64,000 bases of DNA from Pseudomonadota bacterium (GTDB lineage Bacteria; Pseudomonadota; Alphaproteobacteria; Micropepsales; Micropepsaceae), in the NCBI GenBank assembly GCA_018241025.1, contig JAFEEQ010000021.1, positions 62,001 to 126,000 on the forward strand, written 5' to 3'. The translations under genes were made by a program, and so were the position numbers. Numbering within the stretch: the stretch's first letter is position 1; every line of letters starts with the position of its first letter. The notes under the pieces are model-generated. The model was not told the origin of the DNA. It saw only the letters and a program-made list of their open reading frames with translations, and did no database searches. Positions 25,055 to 35,215 of the stretch are shown here, piece by piece.

Positions 25055-25638
25055 AAGCGGCGCACGCCGGCTTCTGTGATGACGGCGTTCAAGGGGAGGT
25101 CATGCGGCTCGCGCGGCACCGCGGCGATCTCCTGGCCGGCATAGGCGACACCGATCGCAAAAGCTGGCGCGCGCGCAGATGGGTTGGCGGGCGGCGTCTG
25201 CGCGCGCGCCAACAACGTAAGCGTTCTATCGTAATATCCGCCGCCATAACCGAGGCGATGACCGGTGGCATCGAAGGCGAGAAGCGGGACCAGCACGACC
25301 GTCGGAGTCACTTCGGGCGCGCTCGCGAGCGGCTCGGGGATATTGAACGCCTGCGCGTTCGCATGCATCGCATCGCCCATTTTCCAGGCGCGGAAGACGA
25401 GCGGCTGGCCCGGCGTGATCGCGGGCAGCGCAAGCGGATGGCCAAGCGCGGCGAGCGCCGACATCAGCGCGCGCGGATCGGCCTCGTCGCGGATCGGGAA
25501 ATAACCGCCGACGACCGCGCCGGGCGCCAGAGAAAGATCGGTGGCGAATTTCGCGATCGCATCGGCATAGCCGGCGCGCGGAAGAGAAGCGCGACGCGCA
25601 CGGGCCGCGGCGCGGATGGTCGTCTTGTTGGTATCCAC
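25042..25638 (-). CDS. 5-formyltetrahydrofolate cyclo-ligase
   Basis: Converts 5-formyl-THF to 5,10-methenyl-THF using ATP. The 198 residues start from GTG 25638 with TTIRAAARARRASLP, and show GGYFPIRDEADP (about 44-55) and the ATP-binding signature LLAFDATGHRLGYGGGYYDRTL (about 118-139). The order zapA, 6S RNA, cyclo-ligase on one strand is the conserved arrangement known from many proteobacteria. Confidence 0.95.
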   Translation of the reverse strand: MDTNKTTIRAAARARRASLPRAGYADAIAKFATDLSLAPGAVVGGYFPIRDEADPRALMSALAALGHPLALPAITPGQPLVFRAWKMGDAMHANAQAFNIPEPLASAPEVTPTVVLVPLLAFDATGHRLGYGGGYYDRTLTLLARAQTPPANPSARAPAFAIGVAYAGQEIAAVPREPHDLPLNAVITEAGVRRFQKT

Positions 25639-25661
25639 ATCCGCTCCGCATCGAGGCGCAA

Positions 25662-25827
25662 GGTGGACGGACCGCCGTCGCCGTTGGTGTTTGGATCCTC
25701 ACGGGCCTGCAAGTGCAGGTGGGCGCCATGTGACCCGGACCACGATCCAGGCCAGGGACAGCTCCCGGTGAGTACCATTAAGGCCCCTGGGCATCGCTAA
25801 CCTGACGCGCGGGGCAGTACCGTCCGG
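25662..25827 (-). ncRNA. ssrS: 6S RNA (candidate)
   Basis: The 290-base gap between zapA and the cyclo-ligase gene is the conserved place of 6S RNA, a regulator that binds sigma-70 RNA polymerase. On the minus strand a 5' GGACGG (25820-25825) can pair with the 3' CCGTCC (25665-25670), closing a long rod about 160 bases in length with internal helices such as CCTGCACTTGCAGG (about 25707-25720). A -10-like TAAACT (25833-25838) sits just upstream. Position and shape support the call; the boundaries are estimates and no covariance search was possible. Confidence 0.7.
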
Positions 25828-25881
25828 GGCCGAGTTTAGTGCATTGCGCGGCGCGGAGATACAGGACTGTCGCGACGGGCG

Positions 25882-25921
25882 GACATCCTTCGATCCACCG
25901 GCGCCAGAGCTTCGGCGGACA
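25882..25921. repeat. Fragment of the dispersed palindromic repeat
   Basis: CATCCTTCGATCCACCGGCG and AGCTTCGGCGGAC are remnants of the block found intact at 3960-4037 and 19860-19935, in the reverse orientation and with the middle missing. It lies between zapA and the 6S RNA promoter. Confidence 0.5.
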
Positions 25922-25931
25922 CGCGATTGAC

Positions 25932-26291
25932 TTAAGCCGCCGCCAGCCGGTTGACCACGTCCTCGATCCGGCGGGTTGCCGCTTCGAACATGCCGGCCGT
26001 GACCGCTTCGCTGTTTGAAAGCCTGCCCGCGGTTTCATCATGCGACACGCGCAGCGCGTCGCGCTCGGCGGTGACCGCATCAAGGCGTTGCGCGACGTCG
26101 TGATGCTCGTCGGCGATCAGGAGCGCCGCCATCAGCAGGAGCCGCGGCTCGCCGACCTGGCCGACCGAGGACAGGAGTTCCTTCACCTTGGCGTCGACAT
26201 GCGCGGCGAGCTCGCGCAGGTGATCCTCTTCGCCGTCGTCGCAGGCGATGGTGTAGGCCCGGTTGTTCACCATGACGTTCACAAGAGGCAT
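25932..26291 (-). CDS. zapA: Cell division protein ZapA
   Basis: FtsZ-ring stabilising protein. The 119 residues begin PLVNVMVNNRAYTIACDDGEEDHLRELAAHVDAKV, the globular ZapA head, followed by LLLMAALLIADEH and a coiled-coil tail (about 60-119). The length is typical. It is ten bases downstream of the coiled-coil protein gene on the same strand and precedes the 6S RNA gene. Confidence 0.93.
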   Translation of the reverse strand: MPLVNVMVNNRAYTIACDDGEEDHLRELAAHVDAKVKELLSSVGQVGEPRLLLMAALLIADEHHDVAQRLDAVTAERDALRVSHDETAGRLSNSEAVTAGMFEAATRRIEDVVNRLAAA

Positions 26292-26300
26292 GTCGTTCTC

Positions 26301-26558
26301 CTAGCGCCCGAGCGCGGTGCGGATTTCGCCGATCGCGCCGTCGAGCCTGGTTTCGACCTCCTCGGCGAGGCCGCTGATCGCGCGGTTCTCCTCCTCGAGC
26401 TCGGCGATGCGGGCCAAGAGCGACTCGCGCTCCGCGGTGAGGTCCGCGATGCGGGCACGGGCATTGTCCAGCTCGTCCGATTTCGGGGCGGGGGGCAGCG
26501 CCTCCAGCGTCCGGAGCGCCGCGTCGAAGCGCTGCACGGCATCGTCCAACCGGCTCAT
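26301..26558 (-). CDS. Coiled-coil protein (DUF4164-like)
   Basis: About 85 residues, nearly all in heptad-rich helix: MSRLDDAVQRFDAALRTLEAL, then DELDNARARIADLTAERESLLARIAELEEEN. This matches the small coiled-coil protein commonly encoded next to zapA and divergent from tkt in alphaproteobacteria. ATG 26558 is preceded by AAAAGG. A partner role in ZapA/FtsZ-ring function is plausible but unproven. Confidence 0.8.
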   Translation of the reverse strand: MSRLDDAVQRFDAALRTLEALPPAPKSDELDNARARIADLTAERESLLARIAELEEENRAISGLAEEVETRLDGAIGEIRTALGR

Positions 26559-26761
26559 GCGCGCGACCTTTTCTAACGAGAATCCATTCAGGACCATAGG
26601 CTTCGCCTCCCCCAACGGCAACGCAAAAGCCCAGGTTCCGCACGGTGAAAACGAAGCAGGCAGGCCCGAATTGGAGGCACGCACAGCGGCGTCACCAGGA
26701 ACTCTTGACGGCTCCGTCCCGCGGTCGCTAAGGGCTCTCTCCCGCGCGGAGTTAGGACCTG

Positions 26762-28762
26762 ATGGAATCGACGAAAGCTCCGCTGGAGCAGGCCAAAATC
26801 CGCCATCTGGCCAATGCGATCCGCGGGCTTTCCATGGATGCCGTGCAGCAGGCGAAATCGGGCCATCCGGGCCTGCCGCTGGGCATGGCCGATGTCGCGA
26901 CGGTGCTGTTCGCGCACTTTCTGAAATACGACCCGTCGGAGCCGCGCTGGGCCGACCGCGATCGCTTCGTGCTCTCGGGCGGCCATGGCTCGATGCTGAT
27001 GTATTCCCTGCTCTACCTGACCGGGTATGCGGCGCCGACGCTCGACGAGATCAAGAAGTTCCGCCAGGTCGGCAGCCCCTGTGCGGGTCATCCGGAGTTC
27101 GGGCATCTGGCGGGCGTCGAGACCACGACCGGCCCGCTCGGTCAGGGCATCGCCAACGCGGTCGGCATGGCGCTGGCCGAGCGCATCCTGAACGCGCGCT
27201 TTGGCGACGAGCTGGTCGATCACAAGACCTATGTCATCGCCTCGGACGGCGACCTGGCCGAGGGCATCAGCCATGAGGCGATTTCTCTCGCGGGGCATCT
27301 GAAGCTCAAGAACCTCGTCGTGCTGTGGGACGACAACCAGATCTCGATCGACGGCGCGCTGTCGCTCTCGGAGAGCGGCGACATGCGCAAACGCTTCGAG
27401 GCGGCAGGCTGGATCACCGATGGCTGCGACGGGCATGACGCGGCGGATGTGTTCCGCGCGCTGAGTGCCGCGCAGGGCGCGGACCGGCCGGTGCTGATCG
27501 CGTGCAAGACGGTCATCGGCTACGGCTTCCCGACCCGCGCCGGGACGCAGAAGGCGCATTCGGATGCTCCGGGTGCGGAGGAAATCGCCGGCGCGAAGAC
27601 GGCGCTCGGTCTTCCCGCCGAGGCCTTCGCACTGAATGACGGCGTGCTCGACGCGTGGCGCCGGATCGGCGGACAGGGCCGCACGGCGCGCGAAGCCTGG
27701 GCGAAGCGCAAGGCGGCGTCGCCGCAAGCGGCAGAGTTCGATGCGACGATGTCGGGCGATGTGCCGGCGGAGCTGACCAAGGCGCTCGGCGAACTGAAAG
27801 CGACGTTCGCGGCGGAGAAGCCGACCGCGGGCACGCGACGGTCGTCGGAGAAAGTGCTGGAAGTGGTCAACGGCGTGCTGAAGACGACGGTCGGCGGCTC
27901 GGCCGACCTCACGCCCTCGAACAACACCAAGACCAAGAACATCGACTCGATCAAGCCGGGCGACTTCAAGGGCCGTTACGTTCACTACGGCATCCGCGAG
28001 CACGGCATGGCGGCGGCGATGAACGGGATGGCGTTGCATGGCGGCATCATCCCCTATGGCGGCACGTTCCTGGTGTTCTCCGATTACGCGCGGCCATCGA
28101 TCCGCCTCGCCGCGTTGATGGGCATTCGCGTGATCTTCGTGATGACGCATGACTCGATCGGCGTCGGCGAGGATGGGCCGACACACCAGCCGGTGGAGCA
28201 TCTCGCGGCGCTACGCGCGATTCCAAACCTGACGGTGATCCGGCCCGCCGACGCGGTGGAGACGGTCGAGGCCTGGGAACTGGCTCTGACCAACACGAGC
28301 GGTCCGACGTTGCTGGTGTTCTCGCGCCAGGACCTGCCGACGGTGCGCGGCGCGGGCGATGCGAACCTGACGGCGAAGGGCGCCTACGAAGTCGCCGGCG
28401 CGGACGGCGCGAAAGTAACCATTCTGGCAACCGGATCGGAGGTTTCGCTTGCGCTCGAAGCGCGCGAGATGCTGAAGACCGGCTGCATCGCGGCGCGCGT
28501 CGTCTCGATGCCGTGCTGGAGCCTGTTCGAGAAACAAAGCGCAACGCAGCGTGAAGCGCTTTTGGGCAAGGACACGGTAAAAGTCGCCGTCGAAGCCGGA
28601 ATTTCGCTCGGCTGGGACCGCTACACCGGACCGCATGGCCGCTTTGTCGGAATGCATGGTTTCGGCGCCAGCGGACCGTTTAAAGATGTGTACAAACATT
28701 TCGGCGTCACCGCCGAAGCAGTGGTCGAAGCGGCGAAGGCCGCGTTGAACGAGAAGAACTAG
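26762..28762 (+). CDS. tkt: Transketolase
   Basis: Thiamine-diphosphate enzyme of the pentose phosphate pathway and Calvin cycle. The 666 residues match the family's usual length. SGHPGLPLGMAD (about 31-42), the cofactor motif SDGDLAEG (about 161-168), LVVLWDDNQISIDG, GIREHGMAAAMNGMALHGG (glutamate for cofactor activation) and MTHDSIGVGEDGPTHQPVEHLAALR are all present. First gene of a tkt-gap-pgk-fba run; gap follows after 12 bases. Confidence 0.98.
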   Translation: MESTKAPLEQAKIRHLANAIRGLSMDAVQQAKSGHPGLPLGMADVATVLFAHFLKYDPSEPRWADRDRFVLSGGHGSMLMYSLLYLTGYAAPTLDEIKKFRQVGSPCAGHPEFGHLAGVETTTGPLGQGIANAVGMALAERILNARFGDELVDHKTYVIASDGDLAEGISHEAISLAGHLKLKNLVVLWDDNQISIDGALSLSESGDMRKRFEAAGWITDGCDGHDAADVFRALSAAQGADRPVLIACKTVIGYGFPTRAGTQKAHSDAPGAEEIAGAKTALGLPAEAFALNDGVLDAWRRIGGQGRTAREAWAKRKAASPQAAEFDATMSGDVPAELTKALGELKATFAAEKPTAGTRRSSEKVLEVVNGVLKTTVGGSADLTPSNNTKTKNIDSIKPGDFKGRYVHYGIREHGMAAAMNGMALHGGIIPYGGTFLVFSDYARPSIRLAALMGIRVIFVMTHDSIGVGEDGPTHQPVEHLAALRAIPNLTVIRPADAVETVEAWELALTNTSGPTLLVFSRQDLPTVRGAGDANLTAKGAYEVAGADGAKVTILATGSEVSLALEAREMLKTGCIAARVVSMPCWSLFEKQSATQREALLGKDTVKVAVEAGISLGWDRYTGPHGRFVGMHGFGASGPFKDVYKHFGVTAEAVVEAAKAALNEKN

Positions 28763-28774
28763 GGAGCTCTTACC

Positions 28775-29785
<1,011 letters not shown>

Positions 29786-29789
29786 AACA

Positions 29790-29916
29790 AGCCCCTCCCC
29801 TGAAAGGGGAGGGAAGATTGCACGCGCCAGCGTGCAATCCGGGAGGGGTCCCGCACGGGACCCCCACCTGACCGGCTACGCCGGTCGGCCTCCCCCCTTT
29901 CAGGGGGAGGACAAGG
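29790..29916. repeat. String of five hairpins between gap and pgk
   Basis: In order: CCCCTCCCCTGAAAGGGGAGGG; GATTGCACGC-GCCA-GCGTGCAATC; GGGTCCCGCACGGGACCC; GACCGGCTACGCCGGTC; CCTCCCCCCTTTCAGGGGGAGG. The outer two are variants of one palindrome, so the element looks like two mobile repeats framing three inner stems. It separates gap from pgk (which keeps its own AAGGAGG at 29914) and may set the gap:pgk transcript ratio. Confidence 0.85.
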
Positions 29917-29924
29917 AGGTCGCC

Positions 29925-31115
29925 ATGGCATTCCGCACGCTCGATGATCTGCAAGTCGCCAGTAAGCGCGTTCTCGTGCGCGCCGATCTAAACGTGCCGA
30001 TGAAGGACGGTGTCGTGACCGATACCGTGCGCATCGACCGGCAGGCGCCGACCATTCGCGAGCTGGCGGAGAAGGGCGCGAAAGTGATCGTGCTCTCGCA
30101 TTTCGACCGGCCGAAGGGGAAGGTCGTTCCGAGCATGTCGCTGAAGCCCGTCGCGGCGGCGCTGGCGAAAGAGCTGGGCAAGCCAGTGGCATTTGCCGAG
30201 GATTGCGTGGGCGATATCGCGCAGGCTGCGGTGGCGAAGCTGAAGGACGGCGACGTCCTGCTGCTGGAGAACACCCGCTTCCACAAGGGCGAGGAAGACA
30301 ACGATCCGGCTTTCGCGAAGCAGATCGCGGCGCTGGGCGACATCTATGTCAACGACGCGTTCAGCGCGGCGCACCGCGCCCATGCGACGACCGAAGGCGT
30401 GGCGCATCTGCTGCTGAACGCCGCCGGGCGCTCGATGGAGATGGAGCTGACGCATCTCGAGAAGGCGCTGGGCGATCCGCAGCGGCCGGTGATGGCGGTG
30501 ATCGGCGGGGCCAAAGTCTCGACCAAGATCGCGCTGCTGGAAAATCTGGTGAAACGCGTCGAGACGCTGGTGATCGGCGGGGCGATGGCCAACACCTTCC
30601 TCGCCGCCGAAGGTATCGAGGTCGGCAAGTCGCTGGTCGAGCGCGACCATATCGAGACCGCGCAGCGCGTCGTGCACATGGCGAACGAGGCTGGCGCCGC
30701 GATCCTGCTGCCGGTCGATGCGGTCGTGGCGCACGAGTTCAAGGCGCATGCGAAGCATCGCACCGCCGAAGTCCATCACGTCCACAAGGACGAGATGATC
30801 CTCGACGTGGGCACGAAGAGCATCTCGGAATTCACGCGGCGGCTGGCGGTGACCAAGACACTGGTCTGGAACGGCCCGTTCGGCGCCTTCGAGACCCCAC
30901 CCTTCGACCACGGCACGGTGGCGGCGGCCAAGGCCGTCGCGGCGGCGACAAGGGCTGGGAACCTGCTCTCCGTGGCGGGCGGCGGCGACACGGTCGCGGC
31001 GCTCAACCATGCCAGGGTTGCCGAGGATTTCTCCTATGTTTCCACGGCGGGCGGCGCGTTCCTGGAGTGGCTCGAGGGCCAGGAACTGCCCGGCGTCGCG
31101 GCGCTGCAAAAGTAG
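29925..31115 (+). CDS. pgk: Phosphoglycerate kinase
   Basis: 396 residues. [13 protein letters not shown] (about 13-25), [58 protein letters not shown] and [11 protein letters not shown] are in the family order. ATG 29925 has AAGGAGG four bases upstream. The last 12 codons ([13 protein letters not shown]) are repeated in diverged form 335 bases downstream (31411-31445), outside the gene. Confidence 0.98.
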   Translation: MAFRTLDDLQVASKRVLVRADLNVPMKDGVVTDTVRIDRQAPTIRELAEKGAKVIVLSHFDRPKGKVVPSMSLKPVAAALAKELGKPVAFAEDCVGDIAQAAVAKLKDGDVLLLENTRFHKGEEDNDPAFAKQIAALGDIYVNDAFSAAHRAHATTEGVAHLLLNAAGRSMEMELTHLEKALGDPQRPVMAVIGGAKVSTKIALLENLVKRVETLVIGGAMANTFLAAEGIEVGKSLVERDHIETAQRVVHMANEAGAAILLPVDAVVAHEFKAHAKHRTAEVHHVHKDEMILDVGTKSISEFTRRLAVTKTLVWNGPFGAFETPPFDHGTVAAAKAVAAATRAGNLLSVAGGGDTVAALNHARVAEDFSYVSTAGGAFLEWLEGQELPGVAALQK

Positions 31116-31445
31116 CAAAACCGCGAAAGCGTTACGGCTGCTTATTTCTCCCATCCAATCCTTCTTATGACCGCAATTCTCGCGGTTGTAAGGAGCACAA
31201 CGATGATTCTTGCAATTCAGGTCGCCCTGGCTGTCGACCTGGCCTTGGTATTGCTGCACGGCACGATCCCCTCGCTGAGCAAGCTTCTCCCACTTGGCGG
31301 AAGCCACATTGCGCAACTTGGCGCCGTGTTCGCTGCGACGGCCCTGGTCGTCGAAATCGGCGCAATTCTGCGTGCCACGCAGATGATCTGACCAACCCCG
31401 CTGCACCGCCGGGCCAGGAACTGGCCGGCGTCGCAGCGCTTCAAA
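31076..31445 (+). repeat. 35-bp direct repeat: 3' end of pgk and a diverged copy downstream
   Basis: Bases 31076-31110 (inside pgk, encoding [11 protein letters not shown]) and 31411-31445 match at 32 of 35 positions in the same orientation. The second copy has no gene body attached and lies just before fba. Between them is a 62-codon ORF. The arrangement looks like an insertion or recombination that duplicated or displaced the pgk 3' end. Confidence 0.85.
31203..31391 (+). CDS. Small two-helix membrane protein
   Basis: 62 residues with two hydrophobic helices, MILAIQVALAVDLALVLLHG and IAQLGAVFAATALVVEIGAI, joined by a short PSLSKLLPLGG loop. ATG 31203 has AAGGAG eight bases upstream, a better ribosome-binding site than most genes here. 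I know of no family. It lies within the segment bounded by the pgk-end repeats, so it may have arrived with them. Coding status is likely but unproven. Confidence 0.6.
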   Translation: MILAIQVALAVDLALVLLHGTIPSLSKLLPLGGSHIAQLGAVFAATALVVEIGAILRATQMI

Positions 31446-31495
31446 TCTCACATAAAACGGGCTAAGACCCTCCCAAAATAAGGGGAGTCGCCCAG

Positions 31496-32584
31496 TTGGC
31501 CCGGATCACGCTTCGTCAGCTTCTCGACCACGCCGCAGAGCACGATTACGGCCTGCCGGCATTCAACATCAACAACATGGAGCAGGGCCTCGCCATCATG
31601 GAGGCCGCCGAGCAGGTCGACGCGCCGGTGATCATCCAGGCGAGCCGCGGCGCGCGCTCCTATGCCAACGACATCGTGCTGGCGCGGCTGATCGATGCGC
31701 TGGTCGAGATGTATCCGGCGATCCCCGTCTGCATGCACCAGGACCACGGCAACGGCCCGGCGACCTGCGCGACAGCGATCCAGTACGGCTTCACCAGCGT
31801 GATGATGGACGGCTCGCTGAAGGAAGACGGCAAGACGCCGGCCGATTACGAGTACAATGTCGACGTCACACGCCGCGTGGTCGAGATGGCGCATTCGTGC
31901 GGCGTCTCGGTCGAAGGCGAGCTGGGCGTGCTCGGCAGTCTCGAGACCGGCATGGGTGACAAGGAAGATGGCCACGGCGCCGAGGGCAAGCTCGATCACA
32001 GCCAGTTGCTGACCGATCCCGACCAGGCGGTCGATTTCGTGAAGAAGACCAAGGTCGACGCGCTCGCGATCGCGATGGGCACGAGCCACGGCGCCTACAA
32101 GTTCAGCCGCAAGCCGGACGGCGCGGTGCTGGCGATGAATGTGATCGAGGAGATCCATCGCCGCCTGCCGAACACGCATCTGGTGATGCACGGCTCGTCC
32201 TCGGTGCCGCAGGACCTCCAGGACATCATCAACCAGTATGGCGGCAAGATGCCCCAGACCTGGGGCGTACCGGTGGAAGAAATCCAGCGCGGCATCAAGA
32301 ACGGCGTGCGCAAGATCAACATCGACACCGACAACCGCATGGCGATGACCGGCGCGATCCGCAAGGTGCTGATGGAGAAGCCGGGTGAGTTCGACCCGCG
32401 CGCCTATCTGAAGCCCGCCAAGGAGGCGATGCGCAAGGTCTGCGTCCAGCGCTTCAATGAGTTCAATGCAGCCGGCTGGGCGAGCAAGATCAAGCCGCTC
32501 TCAACCGCGGCGATGGCCAAGCGCTATGCGGCGGGGGAGCTCGACCCGATGATCGGCAAGGCGCGCGCCGCGGCGGCCGAGTGA
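31496..32584 (+). CDS. fba: Fructose-bisphosphate aldolase, class II (Calvin-cycle subtype)
   Basis: Zinc-dependent aldolase of glycolysis, gluconeogenesis and the Calvin cycle. 362 residues from TTG 31496 (AAGGGGAG eight bases upstream). [29 protein letters not shown] is the CbbA-subtype start; zinc and catalytic boxes are [29 protein letters not shown] and VMHGSSSVP, with [16 protein letters not shown] near the end. No RuBisCO or phosphoribulokinase gene is in the window, so the subtype name need not imply carbon fixation. Confidence 0.97.
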   Translation: MARITLRQLLDHAAEHDYGLPAFNINNMEQGLAIMEAAEQVDAPVIIQASRGARSYANDIVLARLIDALVEMYPAIPVCMHQDHGNGPATCATAIQYGFTSVMMDGSLKEDGKTPADYEYNVDVTRRVVEMAHSCGVSVEGELGVLGSLETGMGDKEDGHGAEGKLDHSQLLTDPDQAVDFVKKTKVDALAIAMGTSHGAYKFSRKPDGAVLAMNVIEEIHRRLPNTHLVMHGSSSVPQDLQDIINQYGGKMPQTWGVPVEEIQRGIKNGVRKINIDTDNRMAMTGAIRKVLMEKPGEFDPRAYLKPAKEAMRKVCVQRFNEFNAAGWASKIKPLSTAAMAKRYAAGELDPMIGKARAAAAE

Positions 32585-33207
32585 GCGAACGCTGCCGCCT
32601 CTATCTGATCTCGCCGCCAGCGTTCGAGCTCAAGCCCTTCGCGGAAATCGTGAAGCGCACGCTCGGCGCTGGAGATGTCGCGTCGTTTCAGCTCCGGCTG
32701 AAGAATGTGCATGACGACGAGATCCGGCGCGCGACCGAGGTGCTGATGCCGATCGTGCAGAAGCACGATGTCGCGTTCATCCTCAACGATCTGCCGGACC
32801 TCGCGCACGAGCTGCGCTGCGACGGGGTGCATGTCGGGCAGGATGATGCGAGCTATGCCGAAGCGCGCCGCATCGTCGGGCCGAATGCCATCGTCGGCGT
32901 GACCTGCCACGACTCGCGGCACCTAGCGATGGAAGCGGCGGAAGCGGGCGCGGATTACGTCGCCTTCGGCGCGTTCTTTCCGACCACGACCAAGGAGCCG
33001 AAGGCGCGGGCGGATATCGAGACGCTGCACTGGTGGGCGGAGATGATGGTGGTGCCCTGCGTCGCCATCGGCGGGATCACGACCGAGAACGCACAGCCGC
33101 TGGTCGAGGCGGGCGCCGATTTCCTCGCGGTCGCGAGCGGCGTGTGGGATCACAAGGATGGCCCCGCCGCCGCGGTGAAGGCCTTCAACGCGATCTTCGG
33201 CGCATGA
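32581..33207 (+). CDS. thiE: Thiamine phosphate synthase
   Basis: Joins HMP-pyrophosphate and thiazole phosphate. The TIM-barrel protein of 208 residues shows FQLRLKN (about 41-47), [23 protein letters not shown] (about 68-90), IVGVTCH and [37 protein letters not shown] and HxGQxD are the pyrophosphate/metal motifs. GTG 32581 overlaps the fba stop (GTGA). No TPP riboswitch precedes it, so expression probably follows fba. Confidence 0.9.
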   Translation: MSERCRLYLISPPAFELKPFAEIVKRTLGAGDVASFQLRLKNVHDDEIRRATEVLMPIVQKHDVAFILNDLPDLAHELRCDGVHVGQDDASYAEARRIVGPNAIVGVTCHDSRHLAMEAAEAGADYVAFGAFFPTTTKEPKARADIETLHWWAEMMVVPCVAIGGITTENAQPLVEAGADFLAVASGVWDHKDGPAAAVKAFNAIFGA

Positions 33208-33530
33208 AACCGCGCAAGCGCCAGGCTTCGGGCAAGATGGTCGTCGACGGCATCGACATGACCTGGGAGTTGATCCGCGAGGCGCATTATTCCTCGACCG
33301 AGGGTCTCAAGGGGATGCAGTTCTCGGCACGTGCGGTCAGCGAAACGGCGCGGACGTTCAAGGAGCTGATTGTCCAGTTTCCGTTCCCGGAGAAGAAGCC
33401 GGGCAAGCCGCTCGAGAAGGAGCGCATCTATCCGGAAAAGGTCGAAGCGGCGATCCGGCAGGCGGTGGCCGGCGGATTCGATCCGACATCACGCGGGCGG
33501 GTGTATGTGTGGCTGGTAGAGCCGTTGTAG
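33204..33530 (+). CDS. Conserved hypothetical protein
   Basis: 108 residues from ATG 33204, which overlaps the thiE stop (ATGA). Basic N-terminus, then [49 protein letters not shown] and a C-terminal segment ending [12 protein letters not shown]. No catalytic motif or membrane helix is apparent and I do not recognise the family. The tight coupling to thiE supports a real gene. Confidence 0.7.
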   Translation: MKPRKRQASGKMVVDGIDMTWELIREAHYSSTEGLKGMQFSARAVSETARTFKELIVQFPFPEKKPGKPLEKERIYPEKVEAAIRQAVAGGFDPTSRGRVYVWLVEPL

Positions 33531-33535
33531 CGGCG

Positions 33536-33597
33536 CAGCCCCCTCCACCATCGCTTGGCGATGGTCCCCTTCCCCCGCTTCGCGGGGGCGGAAAAGC
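33536..33597. repeat. Palindromic intergenic repeat upstream of efp
   Basis: CCATCGC-TTG-GCGATGG followed by CCCCCGC-TTC-GCGGGGG, flanked by CCCCTCC and TCCCCTTCC. It resembles the hairpin strings at 304-433 and 29790-29916 and may end the fba-thiE transcript. Confidence 0.65.
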
Positions 33598-33693
33598 ACC
33601 GGGGATGACAAGGAGTGGCAAGATTGCTATCACCCGCGCGCTCTTTGTCAGCTCGAACCAAAAGGACCGCGCCCCCGGCGCGTTGACGCACAT

Positions 33694-34260
33694 ATGGCCA
33701 AGATCACCGGCAACGAAATCAGCCCCGGCACGCTCATCGAGTTCAACGGCGGGCTTTGGGTCGCGGTCAAGACCGTCAAGGTGAAGCCCGGCAAGGGCGG
33801 CGCCTACAACCAGGTCGAGTTGAAAGAGATCATCAACGGCACCAAGCTGAACCAGCGCTTCCGCTCCGACGAGACGGTCGACGAGATCTATCTCGACAAG
33901 AAGGACTACAACTTCCTTTACGCGAGCGGCGACATGCTGACCTTCATGGATGTCGAGACCTATGAGCAGATCGAACTGCAGTCCGACTGGGTCGGCGACC
34001 AGGCGCAATATCTCGCCGACGGCATGAAGGTGATGCTGCAGCTCTACGAAGGCCGCCCGATCTCGATCAAGCTGCCGGCGCAGGTCACGCTCGAAGTCGT
34101 CGAGGCCGATCCGGTGCTGCGCGGCGGCACCGCCGCGCCGAGCTATAAGGGCGCCAAGCTCGAGAACGGCATGACGATCCAGGTCCCGCCCTTCATCAAC
34201 ACCGGCACCAAGATCATCGTCTCGACCGAAGACGGCACCTACGTCCGGCGCGCGGAGTAA
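33694..34260 (+). CDS. efp: Translation elongation factor P
   Basis: Relieves ribosome stalling at polyproline. 188 residues in three OB-type domains: [21 protein letters not shown] at the start, [15 protein letters not shown] with the modifiable lysine at K34 (E. coli numbering is the same), and the C-terminal signature [35 protein letters not shown]34 with the GKG loop suggests EpmA-type lysylation; no epmA or epmB gene is in the window. Confidence 0.97.
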   Translation: MAKITGNEISPGTLIEFNGGLWVAVKTVKVKPGKGGAYNQVELKEIINGTKLNQRFRSDETVDEIYLDKKDYNFLYASGDMLTFMDVETYEQIELQSDWVGDQAQYLADGMKVMLQLYEGRPISIKLPAQVTLEVVEADPVLRGGTAAPSYKGAKLENGMTIQVPPFINTGTKIIVSTEDGTYVRRAE

Positions 34261-34272
34261 CCAGCAGCGTTC

Positions 34273-34343
34273 CCTCATCCTTCGACAAGCTCAGGATGAG
34301 GTTTGGCTTAAATCCTCGCCCTGAGCTTGTCGAAGGGTGAGCG
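34273..34343. repeat. Dispersed palindromic repeat (inverted pair)
   Basis: CTCATCCTTCGACAAGCTCAGGATGAG and CGCCCTGAGCTTGTCGAAGGGTGAG form two hairpins of the same family in opposite orientations. It sits between efp and the inositol-phosphatase gene and carries most of that gene's upstream region. Confidence 0.85.
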
Positions 34344-34359
34344 ACGTGGAAAGAACGAC

Positions 34360-35166
34360 ATGCCCTACCTCTCCCCTGCCCTCAACGTCATGGTCGGCGC
34401 CGCGCGCAGGGCTGGGCGCAAGCTGATCCGCGATTTCGGCGAGATCGAGAACCTGCAGATCTCGATGAAGGGCCCGGCCGATTTCGTCACCACCGCCGAC
34501 AAGCGCACCGAAGCGATGCTGGTGGAGGAGTTGCAGAAGGCGCGGCCCGGCTACTGCTTCCTCACCGAAGAGCACGGCGCGATCGACGGGCCGGACAAAT
34601 CCCACCGCTTCATCATCGATCCGATCGACGGAACGCTGAACTTCATGCACGGTATCCCGCATTTCGCGATCTCGATCGGGCTGGAGCGCGAGGATCAGCT
34701 GGTCTCGGGCGTGATCTACAATCCGGTCACGGATGAAATGTATGTCGCCGAGCGCGGCCATGGCGCCTATCTCAACGACAAGCGCCTGCGCGTCGCGGCG
34801 CGGAAAAAGATGAACGAGGTGGTGCTGGCGACCGGCATCCCGTTTCTCGGCCGCGAAGGCCATGAACGCTTCCAGCACGAACTGAGCGCTGTGATGGGCG
34901 TGACCGCCGGCGTGCGGCGCTTCGGCGCGGCCAGCCTCGATCTCGCCTATGTCGCTGCCGGGCGTTTCGACGGCTACTGGGAGCGCGGTCTCAATCCGTG
35001 GGACGTCGCGGCGGGAATCCTGCTGGTAAAAGAGGCCGGCGGCGTGGTCACCGACCTGAATGGCGGGGGCGATGCGCTGATGGGCGGAACCCTGCTCGCG
35101 GCCAACGAATCGCTGCACCGGCCAATTCTGAAAATGTTGAAAGATGCCGCGCGGGCGGCAGGTTGA
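34360..35166 (+). CDS. Inositol-1-monophosphatase family protein
   Basis: Mg2+-dependent phosphatase of the SuhB/IMPase family; could act on inositol phosphate or assist rRNA transcription like SuhB. In 268 residues: KGPADFVTTADK (37-48), the metal ligand E70 in FLTEEHG, IIDPIDGTLNFMHGIPHFAISIGLE (D87, D90), and ERGLNPWDVAAGILLVKEAGG near 215. ATG 34360 is chosen because the sequence upstream is repeat. Confidence 0.93.
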   Translation: MPYLSPALNVMVGAARRAGRKLIRDFGEIENLQISMKGPADFVTTADKRTEAMLVEELQKARPGYCFLTEEHGAIDGPDKSHRFIIDPIDGTLNFMHGIPHFAISIGLEREDQLVSGVIYNPVTDEMYVAERGHGAYLNDKRLRVAARKKMNEVVLATGIPFLGREGHERFQHELSAVMGVTAGVRRFGAASLDLAYVAAGRFDGYWERGLNPWDVAAGILLVKEAGGVVTDLNGGGDALMGGTLLAANESLHRPILKMLKDAARAAG

Positions 35167-35215
35167 GGGGCCGTGCCCGGATCAGTATGGTCCGGGTGAT
35201 CCGACAGGCTGGCGA

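Noticed and set aside
26588..28201. 537-codon frame on the minus strand
   Set aside because: Antisense to transketolase, which has every catalytic motif intact.
29790..29916. Possible CRISPR array in the hairpin string
   Set aside because: The units differ in sequence and length and there are no equal spacers; these are independent palindromes.
31496..32584. Evidence for a Calvin-cycle operon
   Set aside because: fba is of the CbbA subtype and tkt, gap and pgk are adjacent, but no RuBisCO, phosphoribulokinase or cbbR is seen; this order is common in heterotrophs.
32500..32600. TPP riboswitch before thiE
   Set aside because: thiE overlaps the fba stop, and the sequence there is fba coding; no CTGAGA/thi-box is present.
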